From Setophaga petechia (lineage: Eukaryota > Chordata > Aves > Passeriformes > Parulidae), in contig JANCRA010000011.1 of assembly GCA_024362935.1 (NCBI GenBank), positions 2,790,001 to 2,854,000 of the forward strand: a stretch of 64,000 nucleotides of DNA, in the 5' to 3' direction. Position 1 is the first letter of the stretch. Each line of letters begins with the position of its first letter. This document shows, one piece after another, positions 40,001 through 53,822 of this stretch. Position numbers and translations under genes: made by a program. The notes under the pieces are model-generated. The model did not search any database and was not told the origin of the DNA. It saw only the letters and a list, made by a program, of their open reading frames with translations.

Positions 40001-40312
40001 AGTCGAGGGAAGCCCGACGGGCTCCTGGCCCCGCTTCTGGGGTTTCTGTGGGACGCGCACCCGCGGCGCCTTCCCCGCGATGGGACGGGACGGGACGGGA
40101 CGGAATAGGACGGAATGGGACGGGACGGAATGGGACGGGACGGAATGGGACGGGACGGAATGGGACGGGAGGGGACGGAACACCTGAGCGCAGCGCGGCC
40201 CCGCATCCCCGAAGAGCTCTGCCGGCTCCCCGCGCCCGGCTCCCCTGCCCCGCTCACCCGGCAGCGGCGGCGGCTCCTGGGGGCGGCTGCGGGCGCTGCT
40301 GGAGCAGCCCAT
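33892..40312 (-). CDS. ERICH5: ERICH5 (C8orf47), glutamate-rich protein 5, three coding exons
   Basis: Function unknown; the family is acidic, fast-evolving and probably lipid-anchored. Exons: 40312-40258 ([18 protein letters not shown]), 36432-36025 and 34052-33892, all joined at phase 1, giving 207 aa plus TAA at 33892-33894. The MGCSSS start is identical to the human protein. It is a consensus N-myristoylation motif (Gly2, Ser6), with Cys3 available for palmitoylation, which suggests membrane attachment. The rest is disordered, Glu/Ser/Pro-rich sequence such as [15 protein letters not shown] and [16 protein letters not shown]. Human ERICH5 is longer (about 370 aa), so the bird gene is shorter or an exon was missed. 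Synteny between RIDA and RPL30 supports the call. The 3' end could instead splice at ATAG|GTATGT (33936), so the last 14 residues are less certain. Confidence 0.82.
36025..36432 (-). CDS. ERICH5: ERICH5 coding exon 2
   Basis: 408 bp, phase 1 to phase 1, acceptor GCATCCTCAG, donor TGAGG|GTAATA. It encodes [20 protein letters not shown] and then a long Glu/Ser/Pro-rich stretch ending [10 protein letters not shown]. It is strongly GC-rich compared with the flanking introns, which itself argues for coding. Confidence 0.8.
40081..40178 (+). repeat. GGGAC/GGAAT pentanucleotide minisatellite in ERICH5 intron 1
   Basis: Tandem 5-mers GGGAC and GGAAT alternate, mostly as 15-bp units (GGGACGGGACGGAAT). 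The first part has four GGG runs separated by AC (40082-40099), a canonical G-quadruplex pattern on the ERICH5 template strand. The array ends about 80 bp from the exon 1 donor. It creates artificial Arg/Pro/Ser-rich open frames. Confidence 0.95.
40258..40312 (-). CDS. ERICH5: ERICH5 coding exon 1
   Basis: 55 bp, 18 codons plus 1 nt, [18 protein letters not shown], donor CCGG|GTGAGC. It lies in a CpG island between two pentanucleotide repeats. Confidence 0.85.
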
Positions 40313-40350
40313 GGCGGGGCCCGCGGGCTCTGCAGCCGCTCCCGACGGCC

Positions 40351-40397
40351 GGCTCGGCTCGGCTCGGTTGGGCTCGGCTCGGTTGGGCTCGGCTCGG
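40351..40397 (+). repeat. (GGCTC)n pentanucleotide repeat in the ERICH5 5' flank
   Basis: About nine 5-bp units of GGCTC with GGTTG variants, 40-85 bp upstream of the ERICH5 ATG, so in its 5' UTR or core promoter. Confidence 0.9.
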
Positions 40398-43300
40398 AGT
40401 GCGGCTGGCGCGGCCCCGGGCAGCACCGATCTGCGGATCCGGGGGCGGCCCCGGCGCTGGAGCCTCCCCCGGCGCTCAGGCCTGGCCAGCTGCCCCGGGG
40501 CGGATTCCTGCGCTGTGTCAGGGTGCCACAAGGTGTGAGTGGCAGCCGGAGGGAAGGGACTGCAGGTCCGTGTGCCCCGGAGTTTAACCCTGGGGGTGTG
40601 CCCGTAAACCTCGCTAGCAAGCTTCGAGCCCGACAGCGCCGGGTAGAGGAGACCCGCAGCCCGGCTAAGAGGGTGCAGGTCCGGGCAGCCGTATTAGACG
40701 GACTCGGAGGCCACGCCGATGTTCGGCGGTCCGTGAATGTGGCTGAGCTTGTGAACCTGAGACTGAGGGTGTGGGGTGTCTGCAGGGAACCCCAGACTGG
40801 ACCCGGGGAGGGGAGCAGCAGGGCTGGGTTATCTGCACTGGCTGTACGTGATTTGGGCATCCCGGGGTGGGCTCGTACACACACAGGAGCCGCAGCCCCG
40901 CCGCCAGCCCTCCCTGCACACGGGAACACCTGCGGGATGCACCCGTGGGATTGAGAGGGACAGACAGACAGACCGACCCCTGGGGTCTCAGCAACTCGGA
41001 GGCAAAAAGGAATCCCTGGTTTGCAGAGTCCTCTGGGTTCAGCGGCCACCTGCAAAATCCTTACCATCAGCCTGAAAGGTAAAATAAAGAAAATAGTTTT
41101 ACATTTGCTTATAGGCAAATCAGCAGATATCCAGGAACGCTGAGGTGACCTAAAAACTTCCCAGAGTGTAAGAATGAGGAATCTTTGCCACACATTTGCT
41201 TGCATGAGCAGATAATATATGTACTGCACCCAAGACATAATTTGATTATGTCAAATTTAGACTAGCCACGTGTTCTTCTAAATGAACTTTTTTTATCCAC
41301 CCATAAATTTATTCAGAGAAATCATATTGTATTTGGACAGATGTTCCACAGCCAAGGTACAGCAGTAGCAATAACTCCCAATAATTTCTGCAATAGTTTC
41401 TGCTTCCTCAGTTTGAATTAATTTTCAGGATGCTTTTAGAAAACAACAGAAAAAAAATCCATTGTAGGCTCTATAAATTTCGATGTAGCTATATATAAGA
41501 TTACTATATATATAGATTACTATGAGACACTAGACACTGAAATGCTGGTAACTTTACAATTAGCAAAATGTGTTGCTCTGTGACAGCAAAAGCAGAAGTG
41601 CAAAAAGGGGCTTAGCAACTTGAAAATTAATTTCAGAAATATTTAACATTCATGCTGCTGGTGTGAAATCCTTACTGCTGTGGTGGGAGCGAGGTCAGTT
41701 CCCTACACAGCACGTGGGGATTTCCTGTACAGCACAGATGGAGGCACCCAGGCATCCCACTGCTCTGCTGCTGCAGGTAGGAAGTAGAAATGCCTGGGAC
41801 TCCAAAGCTGAGGAAGCCTGACATGCCAGGAAACATACCTGATATCCCACCTTTCTTCTGTGATCTTTCAAAGAACAAAGTAAGGAGGATGGGCCACCAG
41901 GATAGGTTCATCAAACACTGGGCACTGAGGAAAATAAGAAAGGGAAGTTTACATTCAGTTCATTCTCTTGCCTACAGCACTTTGTACCGGCTTCCCTCCC
42001 TGTCCCAACCAAAGGGTGAGCTGTGCAGAGGGCACCTACCATCCAGCTGACTGATGGAGCAGAGAAAGGAACTCAGGGTTTGCAAGGCCAGAGAGAGGAG
42101 CACGGTCAGTGTGTACTGGCAGCAAGGCTCACCGGGGGGGGGCTCTGTACTTCATGTTCTTTAAACAGGCCTTGGATAGGATACAGAAATAGAAATGAGA
42201 GCCCAAGGGCATTTTGGCAGGTGACTTCCACAAACACTAATTAACAATGTCATGGTCTTCCCTCTTCCTTTGTGAAGGAGAAGCTGCATCTTTTGGGCAG
42301 GAAGACTGGGCAAACCAGAGCCAATGCTGGAGCTGGGCACCGGCAGGGCCACGCCGGGACAGGGCTGCACCTCAGAGTTTCGGCCGGATCGCCATGGCCA
42401 GGCCAGGCTTGCACAACGTGTGCCCTCTGCAGAGCACTCAGCACAGACACATCCCCCGGGATAGCTGCACACTGCCTCTCTGCCACCCTCCTACCTTCTG
42501 GGAGCACAGGATTGCACAGACCTTGTACGGAGTCCCAAAGAAATTCATGCAAGTGACACTGTGGCTGCAGCATGATTCTGGCAGATGAAAATCCTTGGTA
42601 GGTTTTCCATCCCGTCCCTTCCCCTCGGCAGGTCACCTCTCCATAGACTCTCTGCCTCTAATCCAAACCACCCAGGTACTGGCCCAACTGAAGGCAGTAC
42701 CAAAGTAGCTAAAAAAACCCCCAAACCTTTAAGAGCAAATAAATGAAACAATTCTATTAAGCTAGTTATTTTATTCAGGAATACAAATTGGGAAATTAAA
42801 ATTAAATGTAAACTATGAGTATTTAGGGATAGTTGTATATCCAGAGGTAAAGCAACAAATACCTATGACCTCTTATATACAATCAGCAACACACTTCCAA
42901 AAGCAAACTTCATGAAGATTTCTCTAAGGCCCTGATAATTTTTAAGTTCTCCACACCAGTACTATATGACCAAACTTGTTGCATGCATTCCAGAGCTCAC
43001 TAGCTGTTAAGATTTTTGAGTATTTTAGATATTATTCCTACTGCAGCAATTAAATTTATATCTATTTTCTGATAGTCCCAAATCTTGTTACTTTCCAAAT
43101 CACAGTGATTTTTCAAGACATTATGTTAATCAAAAGTTTTCTTTTTGATGACTTCTTTTCTCAACTCTTAGGGTACAGGACGACCAGTACCTAAACAAGT
43201 AATAAAATATTCTAAATTGTTTATTGTGTCAAGTAATTCAGGCCAAATGTTTCACTGTTTCAAATATTTGTGGGTCCATTGAAGGCTGTTCTGTGATGCT

Positions 43301-43587
43301 GATTTATGAACTGCAGAGGGCTGCCTTCTGAAACAGCTATTTTTGTTTTGCCTGGGATAGCAATGACCTTGAAACTTAGCTCCTAGCACATGCCTTGTAA
43401 TTTTCTGGAAAGGAGGCAATCTGAAGATTTTCTCATCAAACTAATTACTGTCTTTAGAAATCTGAACCTATGGATTTCTGCACAATTTGACCCTTGGAAA
43501 ATGCAGTTTCTCATTGTACTGGCACTGGATTTAAGCTGGCTACACACAGAGGTATAAAAATGTATGTATTTATACATGTATATTTTT

Positions 43588-43694
43588 ATGTATGTGCACA
43601 CACACATACTTAGCATGCTTTTATTGGCTGAAAATCTATCCAGGTCTGCAGATATCCAGGTATTCACAACAGACAGTATTTAACCTCAAGGTTT
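43588..43694 (+). repeat. Left arm of a ~107-bp inverted repeat
   Basis: Reverse complement of 44765-44875. The central GGCTGAAAATCTATCCAGG and CTGCAGATATCCAGGTATTC stretches match exactly. The whole arm differs by only a few substitutions and a 3-bp indel near the outer end. Confidence 0.9.
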
Positions 43695-43750
43695 TCCCTG
43701 TTCCCTGAGATAGTCTTTCTGCACTTGACCCATTTTCCTCCACAACTCCA

Positions 43751-44152
43751 TCCTTTCCTTTCCTTTCCTTTCCTTTCCTTTCCTTTCCTTTCCTTTCCTT
43801 TCCTTTCCTTTCCTTTCCTTTCCTTTCCTTTCCTTTCCTTTCCTTTCCTTTCCTTTCCTTTCCTTTCCTTTCCTTTCCTTTCCTTTCCTTTCCTTTCCTT
43901 TCCTTTCCTTTCCTTTCCTTTCCTTTCCTTTTCCTTTCCTTTCCTTTCCTTTCCTTTCCTTTCCTTTCCTTTCCTTTCCTTTCCTTTCCTTTCCTTTCCT
44001 TTCCTTTCCTTTCCTTTCCTTTCCTTTCCTTTCCTTCCCTTCCCTTCCCTTCCCTTCCCTTCCCTTCCCTTCCCTTCCCTTCCCTTCCCTTCCCTTCCCT
44101 TCCCTTCCCTTCCCTTCCCTTCCCTTCCCTTCCCTTCCCTTCCCTTCCCTTC
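43751..44152 (+). repeat. (CCTTT)n then (CCCTT)n microsatellite, about 400 bp
   Basis: Uninterrupted pyrimidine array. The first ~280 bp are TTTCC-type units with one extra T near 43930, then ~120 bp of TTCCC-type units from about 44035. On the opposite strand these are AAAGG and AAGGG. It produces long meaningless Lys/Gly/Glu-rich and Phe/Pro/Leu-rich open frames. Confidence 0.98.
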
Positions 44153-44764
44153 GTCTCATAGTAAAGCTGCTTCAAGGGTGGCTGAAGAAAGGTTTTAGTT
44201 CAGATCTAGTGGACCTGTGCCTTACTGTGATTCTAAACTCCCAGTAATCTGAAACAGAGAGCTGCATTTGTCTGCCTGACAGTACAGGGGATAGTTCAGT
44301 GCATGGCCCTGTGAAAATCAGATGAACATGTTTGCATTTGCTGTAAATGCAATGATTATCAGAGAACACAATCTGTCACTTTTAATAGCTCTGATATGCA
44401 AAACTAGAAAATAATGGCTGCAGGTGTTCACACAGCATTGTTGTGTAATTGTGCAGAGACTTGACCAGACAGTAAATCAAAGCAGGACTCTATTTTTTGC
44501 ATACTTTCATTCTATTGAAAAAAAAGTATGTTCTGTTCATATTGGTAAAATGAAGATATAGGCCTAGCTTGTCAGAAGATCAGTCTTCTTTTATGAATTG
44601 AATCTCCTCATTCAGGGTTAGCATGTGACCTGTGGCACCTGAAGGATGGCTGTGGACATGCTGTCCCTTTTGCAGTGCCTTTAGCAGAGGTTACAATCTG
44701 AAATCCCCCCAGTCACACCACACATTTACTGGAACTTTCCTGGTAACAGATCAGTATTATTATT

Positions 44765-44875
44765 AAACCTTGAGGTTAAATACTGTCTATTGTGAATACC
44801 TGGATATCTGCAGACCTGGATAGATTTTCAGCCAGTAAAAGCATGCCAAGAAGTATGTGTGTTTGCACATGCATA
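44765..44875 (-). repeat. Right arm of a ~107-bp inverted repeat
   Basis: Inverted copy of 43588-43694. The 1,070-bp spacer contains the whole pentanucleotide array plus about 610 bp of unique DNA. No convincing target duplication is visible outside the arms. Confidence 0.9.
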
Positions 44876-45814
44876 ACATAACAGTACCTGTTACCATCTC
44901 AGGCACCTGGCAGCTCTGACAAGGAGCAAGTGCTGAGTTCTACACATTGCCTACACACTGTTCTACACATTGCCTACTGACACTCAGGGGAAGGGGCTAA
45001 GCAGGGGTACAGCTTCAGATGTTCCTCTGCATCCCTGGCTGCCAGAGTGATCCCTACTTTCTCTGAGGATCAGCAGCGCTGACACTTCAGCTTTAAAAAT
45101 ACCTCAGAAGTTCAGAGAATTTAACAGAATGATCCATCCCAGACTGTACCAGAGGCTGCCCATGTACTGCTCATTTTTCAGACTTCAGAATGACTTTTTC
45201 TTACTCTTCTCTTTCTCTTCTTTCTACCATTTTCTCTCAATTAACTATACACTCTCTACAACGGCACACGTAATTAGCACACAAACCTGTTTTCTTAGTA
45301 CCTCATTTTACTGTTCATTGAATTTTCCAATGAGTAGTGAGAAAAGCTGATGATATTATTACCACTGCATTTGTGGGGGCAGTGCTTGGGGTTCTATAAC
45401 ACAGAGAAGTAGCTTTGGGATTTCTGTGCAGAAAGGCATGCTGCTGGAGGAACCCACATATGCACTATGTCCAGTGCTGATTCCTTGCAGCCAAACTGCT
45501 GCAAGAGACCCCATGGCTGACGCTGGCCAGCTCCATGAGCTTGCATATCAGTCCTCAGGTGTGTGTACCCCTGCCACCATGGCTTGTTTGCTGATGCACT
45601 GGCATTGGTGTCAGTGCTGCTGCAGGAGATTGCCTTGATGCTTTCGTATTTTAGCTTTTATATTTTTCATATATTTGTAATCCTGCCATTCTTTAGTGTA
45701 TTACTTTAAACTCCATATAGAGTGTCAGCTACTGTCTTCCCTTTTTGTTCAGACAAAACATTTCCTCTTTAGGTCTGGGAATCAAGGACACCTTTCTGTC
45801 TCAAGCCCCAAGAA

Positions 45815-46081
45815 ATGTAAAACAAAAGTGAGTTGGGAGGGGAACAAACTTGGAGTAAATGACTTTATTATCTGAAGCTGTAATTGGAAGATGAACCCTT
45901 AATATGCAAATGTATCAAACTGATAAAAGTATGAAAACCAATGACAAGTCATTAATTTTTTTGGGTGTAGACTCTGGGTCGACTTTGTCTGCCTGAAGTG
46001 TACCTGAAGGCCCTTCAATAAATATAACCACTTTTTATACCCTTAATTTTGTTTGGCCTCTGATTTTAATTAATCCCAACA
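45815..46081 (+). mobile_element. Probable solo LTR, ERVL-like, plus orientation
   Basis: The 3' part looks like an avian LTR: a GATAAAAGTATGAAAA TATA-like region, an AATAAA at about 46018, and an end of TTAATCCCAACA with CA at 46080-46081. The 5' boundary is uncertain; TGTAAAAC or TGAGTTGGGAGG are candidates. No target duplication could be assigned. Confidence 0.45.
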
Positions 46082-47253
46082 AGGCATCAGCCTGACTTCC
46101 CTTTTTTAGATACACTGAGTTGGTTTCATTCATCCAAAATGAAGTTGCTTTCTAATTTTTGGGATAGATCAGTGTTCCACTACTGACTTTTCTTGTAGTG
46201 CTCTCACTCTTCTACCTCTTCACACCTCTAACTGTTGCTTTCTTACACAACCTTGTCAGCATTTTAGTGGGGAAAAGTGGTGAAAGAACTTCAAGACCAC
46301 TGGTGTCTGGATTAAGTTCTCCCTCTGTGTTGGAAACCCTGCTCCTACCCTCTCACCAGGCGAGAACAGTTAGGCCAGGGTGAGGAGTGGTCCTGCTTTC
46401 CCCAAGTACTCTGCATTCCCTGCATGCTCATCTTCCCTGCCAAACTGACCCCCAGAGCCAGGGGAACACCTGGCTCAGCCTCAGAAGGAGCTGCCCTCCC
46501 TGGCTGAGCATGGTGGGGCAGGCAGGGCAGCTGGATGAGACCACAGTGCCTGCTGCTGGTGCTGGGAGAGTAATACTGCTTTTCCTGAGCTGCTCCCTGG
46601 GTCACTCCATCTTGAGACTTGTTTGTTGGGGACACAGACACTGTCTGCTGCTTCCCCACCCTTCTTCTATTTCTGCTGTATCACAGCCCTGTTGTGGAGG
46701 GGAGCTCAAGATCCCTGAGGGTGCTGAGGGTGCTGAGGGTGCCAAACTCTCCCTGATGTGCCTTCCCCCATTCCTTAATCCTCAAACAGCTGCTGTCAAG
46801 GCCCATGCACTCCCAGCTGCAATATTCCAACATTAGACAGTGGCTGTATAATACTGTTTAAGGATTTTAGTGGGGCCAAAGCCTTTTCTTTCTTCTACTG
46901 TAATTTTCATCTGATTTAGACTGGCCCTTTGTCTTTATAAAGGACATTTTATGGACCACAGACCTCAGGAGAGGCCTTCACAGAAGGGAGATCTGAGGGT
47001 TCAGATAGACAATAGTGCCCATTTCTGCATGTATTCCCACCACTCCCAGCCCAATCCTTATTCCACCTAGATTTAGGACAGAATTTGGGGTCTAATGACA
47101 AAAGTGTCTATGAGAAAGTTCCTTTGGAAATGCGGAGATTTTTTTAAAGCACATTACTAGAAAGAAGTAGTTATATAAACAGCTAAGGAAAGTCTCTCTC
47201 TTCTAACCTGAGCGGAGGCTGCAAGAGTATCCTTGGAAACAGCTCCCTCTCCC

Positions 47254-47271
47254 GGAGCCATGCATGGCTCC
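47254..47271. repeat. Perfect 18-bp palindrome
   Basis: GGAGCCATGCATGGCTCC is its own reverse complement. It sits in a small CpG-containing patch (about 47205-47330) in otherwise CpG-poor DNA. Confidence 0.85.
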
Positions 47272-49109
47272 CGCATCTTGCAAGGCGACGTAAAACCTGG
47301 AATAGTCCAAAGGAATGGCACCGAGGACTTCAGGAGGCCCACTGAGCTTTATATTCCCTTGCCAGGAATTTCAACAAGGATGAAAGATGAATGTTTCACC
47401 AGACCATAACCAACAGAGTAAAAGTATAAAAAGATAAAAGCAAAGTCACAGTTTGATGGGGAATAACAGCAATGCACCTGCGTGCTGAGACAAGGGCAAA
47501 AAGTGGAACAAGAAAAGAAAGAGACATAGAATGGAGTTTACTTTTCAGTTGCCAAAGAAAATTTTGAAGTATACTTCAAAATTTATTTAATCATACTCTG
47601 TAAAGTATGGGATAGAATGTGGTTTTTCTTCAATAAAAGATATTGGACTATAGAAACACAACAAAATGTAACATGTTTATATTATTATTTATATACCACA
47701 TGTATCATTTATGTGCTTAACACAGACATTATTCCAGGAGAACTTTACCTTTAGAGATAGACAAATGTCAGTTTCACTTGTGATATTTCAGCTCCATTTA
47801 AGTTTAGTGACATTTTTTCCAACATACCTTTGTCTCAGTGTTACTTTAGGTCTTGATTTAGATGCTTAAACTGATCTGTCAAAACCCAAGGTTGTTAGCC
47901 AGAAAAAAATGATTGGGATGATGGTTTGCATTTTGACCAAAGGCTGCCTGTCACTGAGAAGGATATCCTGTTGGAAATATTTTTGTTAGGTCTGTGATCA
48001 TACAGCAGAAAAAGTTACCATGGAGGTAGCCATAACAGGAGAAGGGCATACAATATATTGCTATAAATGATTTCCCTCATTTGAAATAATACCTGTTAAT
48101 AAAAGCATACTAGAATAACTGAATGCAACATGTTTTGTTTTGGCTTTTTAGTTTGTTGCTCCATATTCCATATTGATAAATGTGTCACACTTCCTAACAA
48201 GCTCACCACTTTGCCATGCTTGTGCCAACCTGGGTGAGTCTAGCAAAGCTCCTATGCTAGTTTTGTAATTTCACGAGAAATGTACACACTGGGATGCCTT
48301 TCTGGGGCAATGTCTTAAGAGCATCAAGTCACACCACAGCAAACCTGTTGTCTTGTCCCCAGGCTGGATCCCTGAGGATCCTCTAGGAGGATGTCACAGG
48401 CAACCCCCACAGCTCACACTCAGAGCATCCACATTGCTCATCCCTGCAGGCACCAGCTGAGCTGCTGCTGCTCTCTCTCCTCCCTGTGCCAGCCTGGCCT
48501 GCTTGTTCTAGGATGGACAGCACTGTGGGATTGAGAACAAATGTCCTCGGCCTGAAAATGGCAGCCTCATGTTGCGGCCCTGGTCCCAAACAACGCCGTG
48601 TGTGTGCTCAGCAAGGTCGTTTTCAAGCTGCTGGTTTCCAGAGTGCATGGAGGACAAGAAGAAATCTCCCTGCACCCTCACTCCAGCACAGCCAGGCCCT
48701 GAGCTGCTTGAGGACGGGCTAAGGACACTGCACAGCTGGTGGGAGTGCAGAGCCATCGCCCTGGCAAACCCAGGAGCTGCACTGAGGGCACCCAGAGCTG
48801 AACCTCTAATATAGGCAGAGTCGAGCCCAAGTCTATTCCCAAGCTCAGTGGCTGGTTTCATAAAAGAAACCTGTCTGTGGGCTTGGGCTCAGGCTCATCC
48901 CGGAGCTGTGTCCCATTGGGACAGGCCAGTCATGCAGGACTGGGACCTGCCAGGGGCTGTCATGCAGGGCAGAGGACAGGCGCTGCTGCTTCAGTGAGGC
49001 AGTGCGGACAGCAGGGACAGGGGGAAGACCACCACATGTCCCCTGTGCTGGTATCTTGCATTGCCCAAGAGATTTACTTTCTCCATCCCACCTGCCATCA
49101 GCCCTGTGT

Positions 49110-49676
49110 CAGAAGTGACAGTCCCCAGGGACACTGTTCTGGTGACATCCCACCTGGAGTACCGTGCTCAGCTCTGGGGTCTCTAGCACAGGAAGGACAT
49201 GGACCTGTCAGACTGAGTCCAGAGGAAGCCACCAAGATGATTAGAGGGGTGGAGCTATGAGGAAAGGCTGAGAGAGTTGGGATTGTTCCGTCTGGAAAAG
49301 AGAAGGCTTTGGGATGACCTGATTGTGGCCTTTGGGATGATGTGATTAATGCCTTCCAGGACCGGAAGGGAGCCCACAGGAAAGATGGAGAGAATTTTTT
49401 CAAGAGCATGTACTGCTAGTGACAGGAGAAAGGGGAATGGCTTCAAACAGAGAGAGTAGGTTTACATTAGATACTAGGAAGAAGCCCTTTACTGTGAGGA
49501 TGCTGAAGACACTGGTACAGGTGCTATGGATACAGCCCAACCCTGTGAGGTATTGAAGGCCAGGTGACATGGGGCTCTGAGCAAGCTGGTTTAGTAGAAG
49601 ATGGCATGGCAGTGGGGCTGGAACTAGGTCAGCCTCAAGGTCCCTAGCAATTCAGGCCATTCCGTGATTCCATGAT
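49110..49676 (+). mobile_element. CR1 LINE 3' segment upstream of RPL30
   Basis: Sense CR1: CTGGAGTACCGTGCTCAGCT, GAGGAAAGGCTGAGAGAGTT, TTACTGTGAGGATGCTGAAG, and the tail CCATTCCGTGATTCCATGAT. It is diverged and internally rearranged. Confidence 0.85.
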
Positions 49677-49749
49677 GGGAGGCTCAGGCCGCTACGGCTT
49701 TTCCCGCATCAGCTCCTGAAGCCTTCCGGAAGGCTGTGATTGTAGCATG

Positions 49750-50100
49750 GGTTAATGCCCCTCTGCGGAACGACGGAGGCGGCGGGGCTGGGAAAGGGCG
49801 GAAGCCGGCCCCGCCGCCGAACCCCGGACCCAAGCCCCGCCCACACACCCCAATCGCAGTCTCTCGTTCAGCCAGGCCCCGCCCACATTAACTCAAGACC
49901 CGCCCCCACACCATGTAGACCCGCCCACTCCAGACAAGGCCCCGCCCCTCCCGGGGCCTCCGCCGTGGTTCGGGCGCGTTGACAGCCGTGGGGCGGGGCG
50001 GCGTGCGCGGCTCTCGCGAGAGCTGCCGCGGTCTTCGCGCGGTGCTTGCCGGGCGCTCTTTCCTTTCTGGCGGCCCGGCCATCTTGGCGGCGCGTCTGCG
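49750..50100 (+). promoter_or_regulatory. RPL30: RPL30 promoter and non-coding exon 1 (TOP type)
   Basis: CpG-rich promoter with several GC boxes of the CCCCGCCC type between about 49,835 and 49,950, and a perfect CTCTCGCGAGAG palindrome (50011-50022). A pyrimidine run CTCTTTCCTTTCTGG (50056-50070) is expected to hold the TOP transcription start. A YY1-type GGCCATCTTGGCGG follows at about 50077-50090. Exon 1 is non-coding and ends at 50100 with donor CTGCG|GTGAGC. This layout is typical of vertebrate ribosomal protein genes. Confidence 0.85.
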
Positions 50101-50217
50101 GTGAGCGGGGCCGGGCCGGGGGCGCGGGGACCGCTGCGGGCGCTGCTGCCGGGTTCTGACCGCTTCCCTCCATCCCCCTGTGTTCCAGGTACCGCCCGAG
50201 CCGCGCGAGGCAGCAAC

Positions 50218-53792
<3,575 letters not shown>

Positions 53793-53816
53793 ATGCTGTA
53801 AAGGTGTTATTTCTAC

Positions 53817-53822
53817 AATAAA
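53817..53822 (+). terminator. RPL30 poly(A) signal
   Basis: AATAAA 24 bp after the stop codon. The very short 3' UTR is typical of ribosomal protein genes. Confidence 0.9.

Larger units (their letters stand above)
34053..40257 (-). other. ERICH5 introns 1 and 2
   Basis: Intron 2 (34053-36024) and intron 1 (36433-40257). Besides the tandem repeat beside exon 1 I see no exon, RNA gene or classified repeat. Confidence 0.7.
39950..40750. promoter_or_regulatory. CpG island at the ERICH5 promoter
   Basis: An abrupt switch from AT-rich flanks to very GC- and CpG-rich DNA around ERICH5 exon 1. No TATA box is evident. Long open frames here on both strands come from base composition and lack family features. 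Confidence 0.75.
40751..49110. other. Intergenic region between ERICH5 and RPL30 (head-to-head genes)
   Basis: Mixed-composition DNA. It contains a large pentanucleotide array, an inverted repeat, a likely LTR at 45.8-46.1 kb and an 18-bp palindrome at 47254-47271. The stretches 41.3-43.5, 46.1-47.2 and 47.4-49.1 kb show nothing I can classify. Confidence 0.65.

Noticed and set aside
40081..40178. CRISPR-like regular repetition
   Set aside because: Units are 5-15 bp tandem repeats without spacers, in a vertebrate CpG island; it is a minisatellite.
39925..41238. 437-aa open frame on the minus strand and overlapping 179-279-aa frames on the plus strand
   Set aside because: They run through a CpG island and pentanucleotide repeats. 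Only the MGCSSS exon inside is supported as coding.
43636..44198. Three 157-179-aa open frames rich in Lys/Gly/Glu or Phe/Pro/Leu
   Set aside because: They are translations of the (CCTTT)n/(CCCTT)n microsatellite on both strands.
46387..46836. 149-aa plus-strand frame
   Set aside because: No recognisable domain, no good splice context; composition is like the surrounding intergenic DNA.
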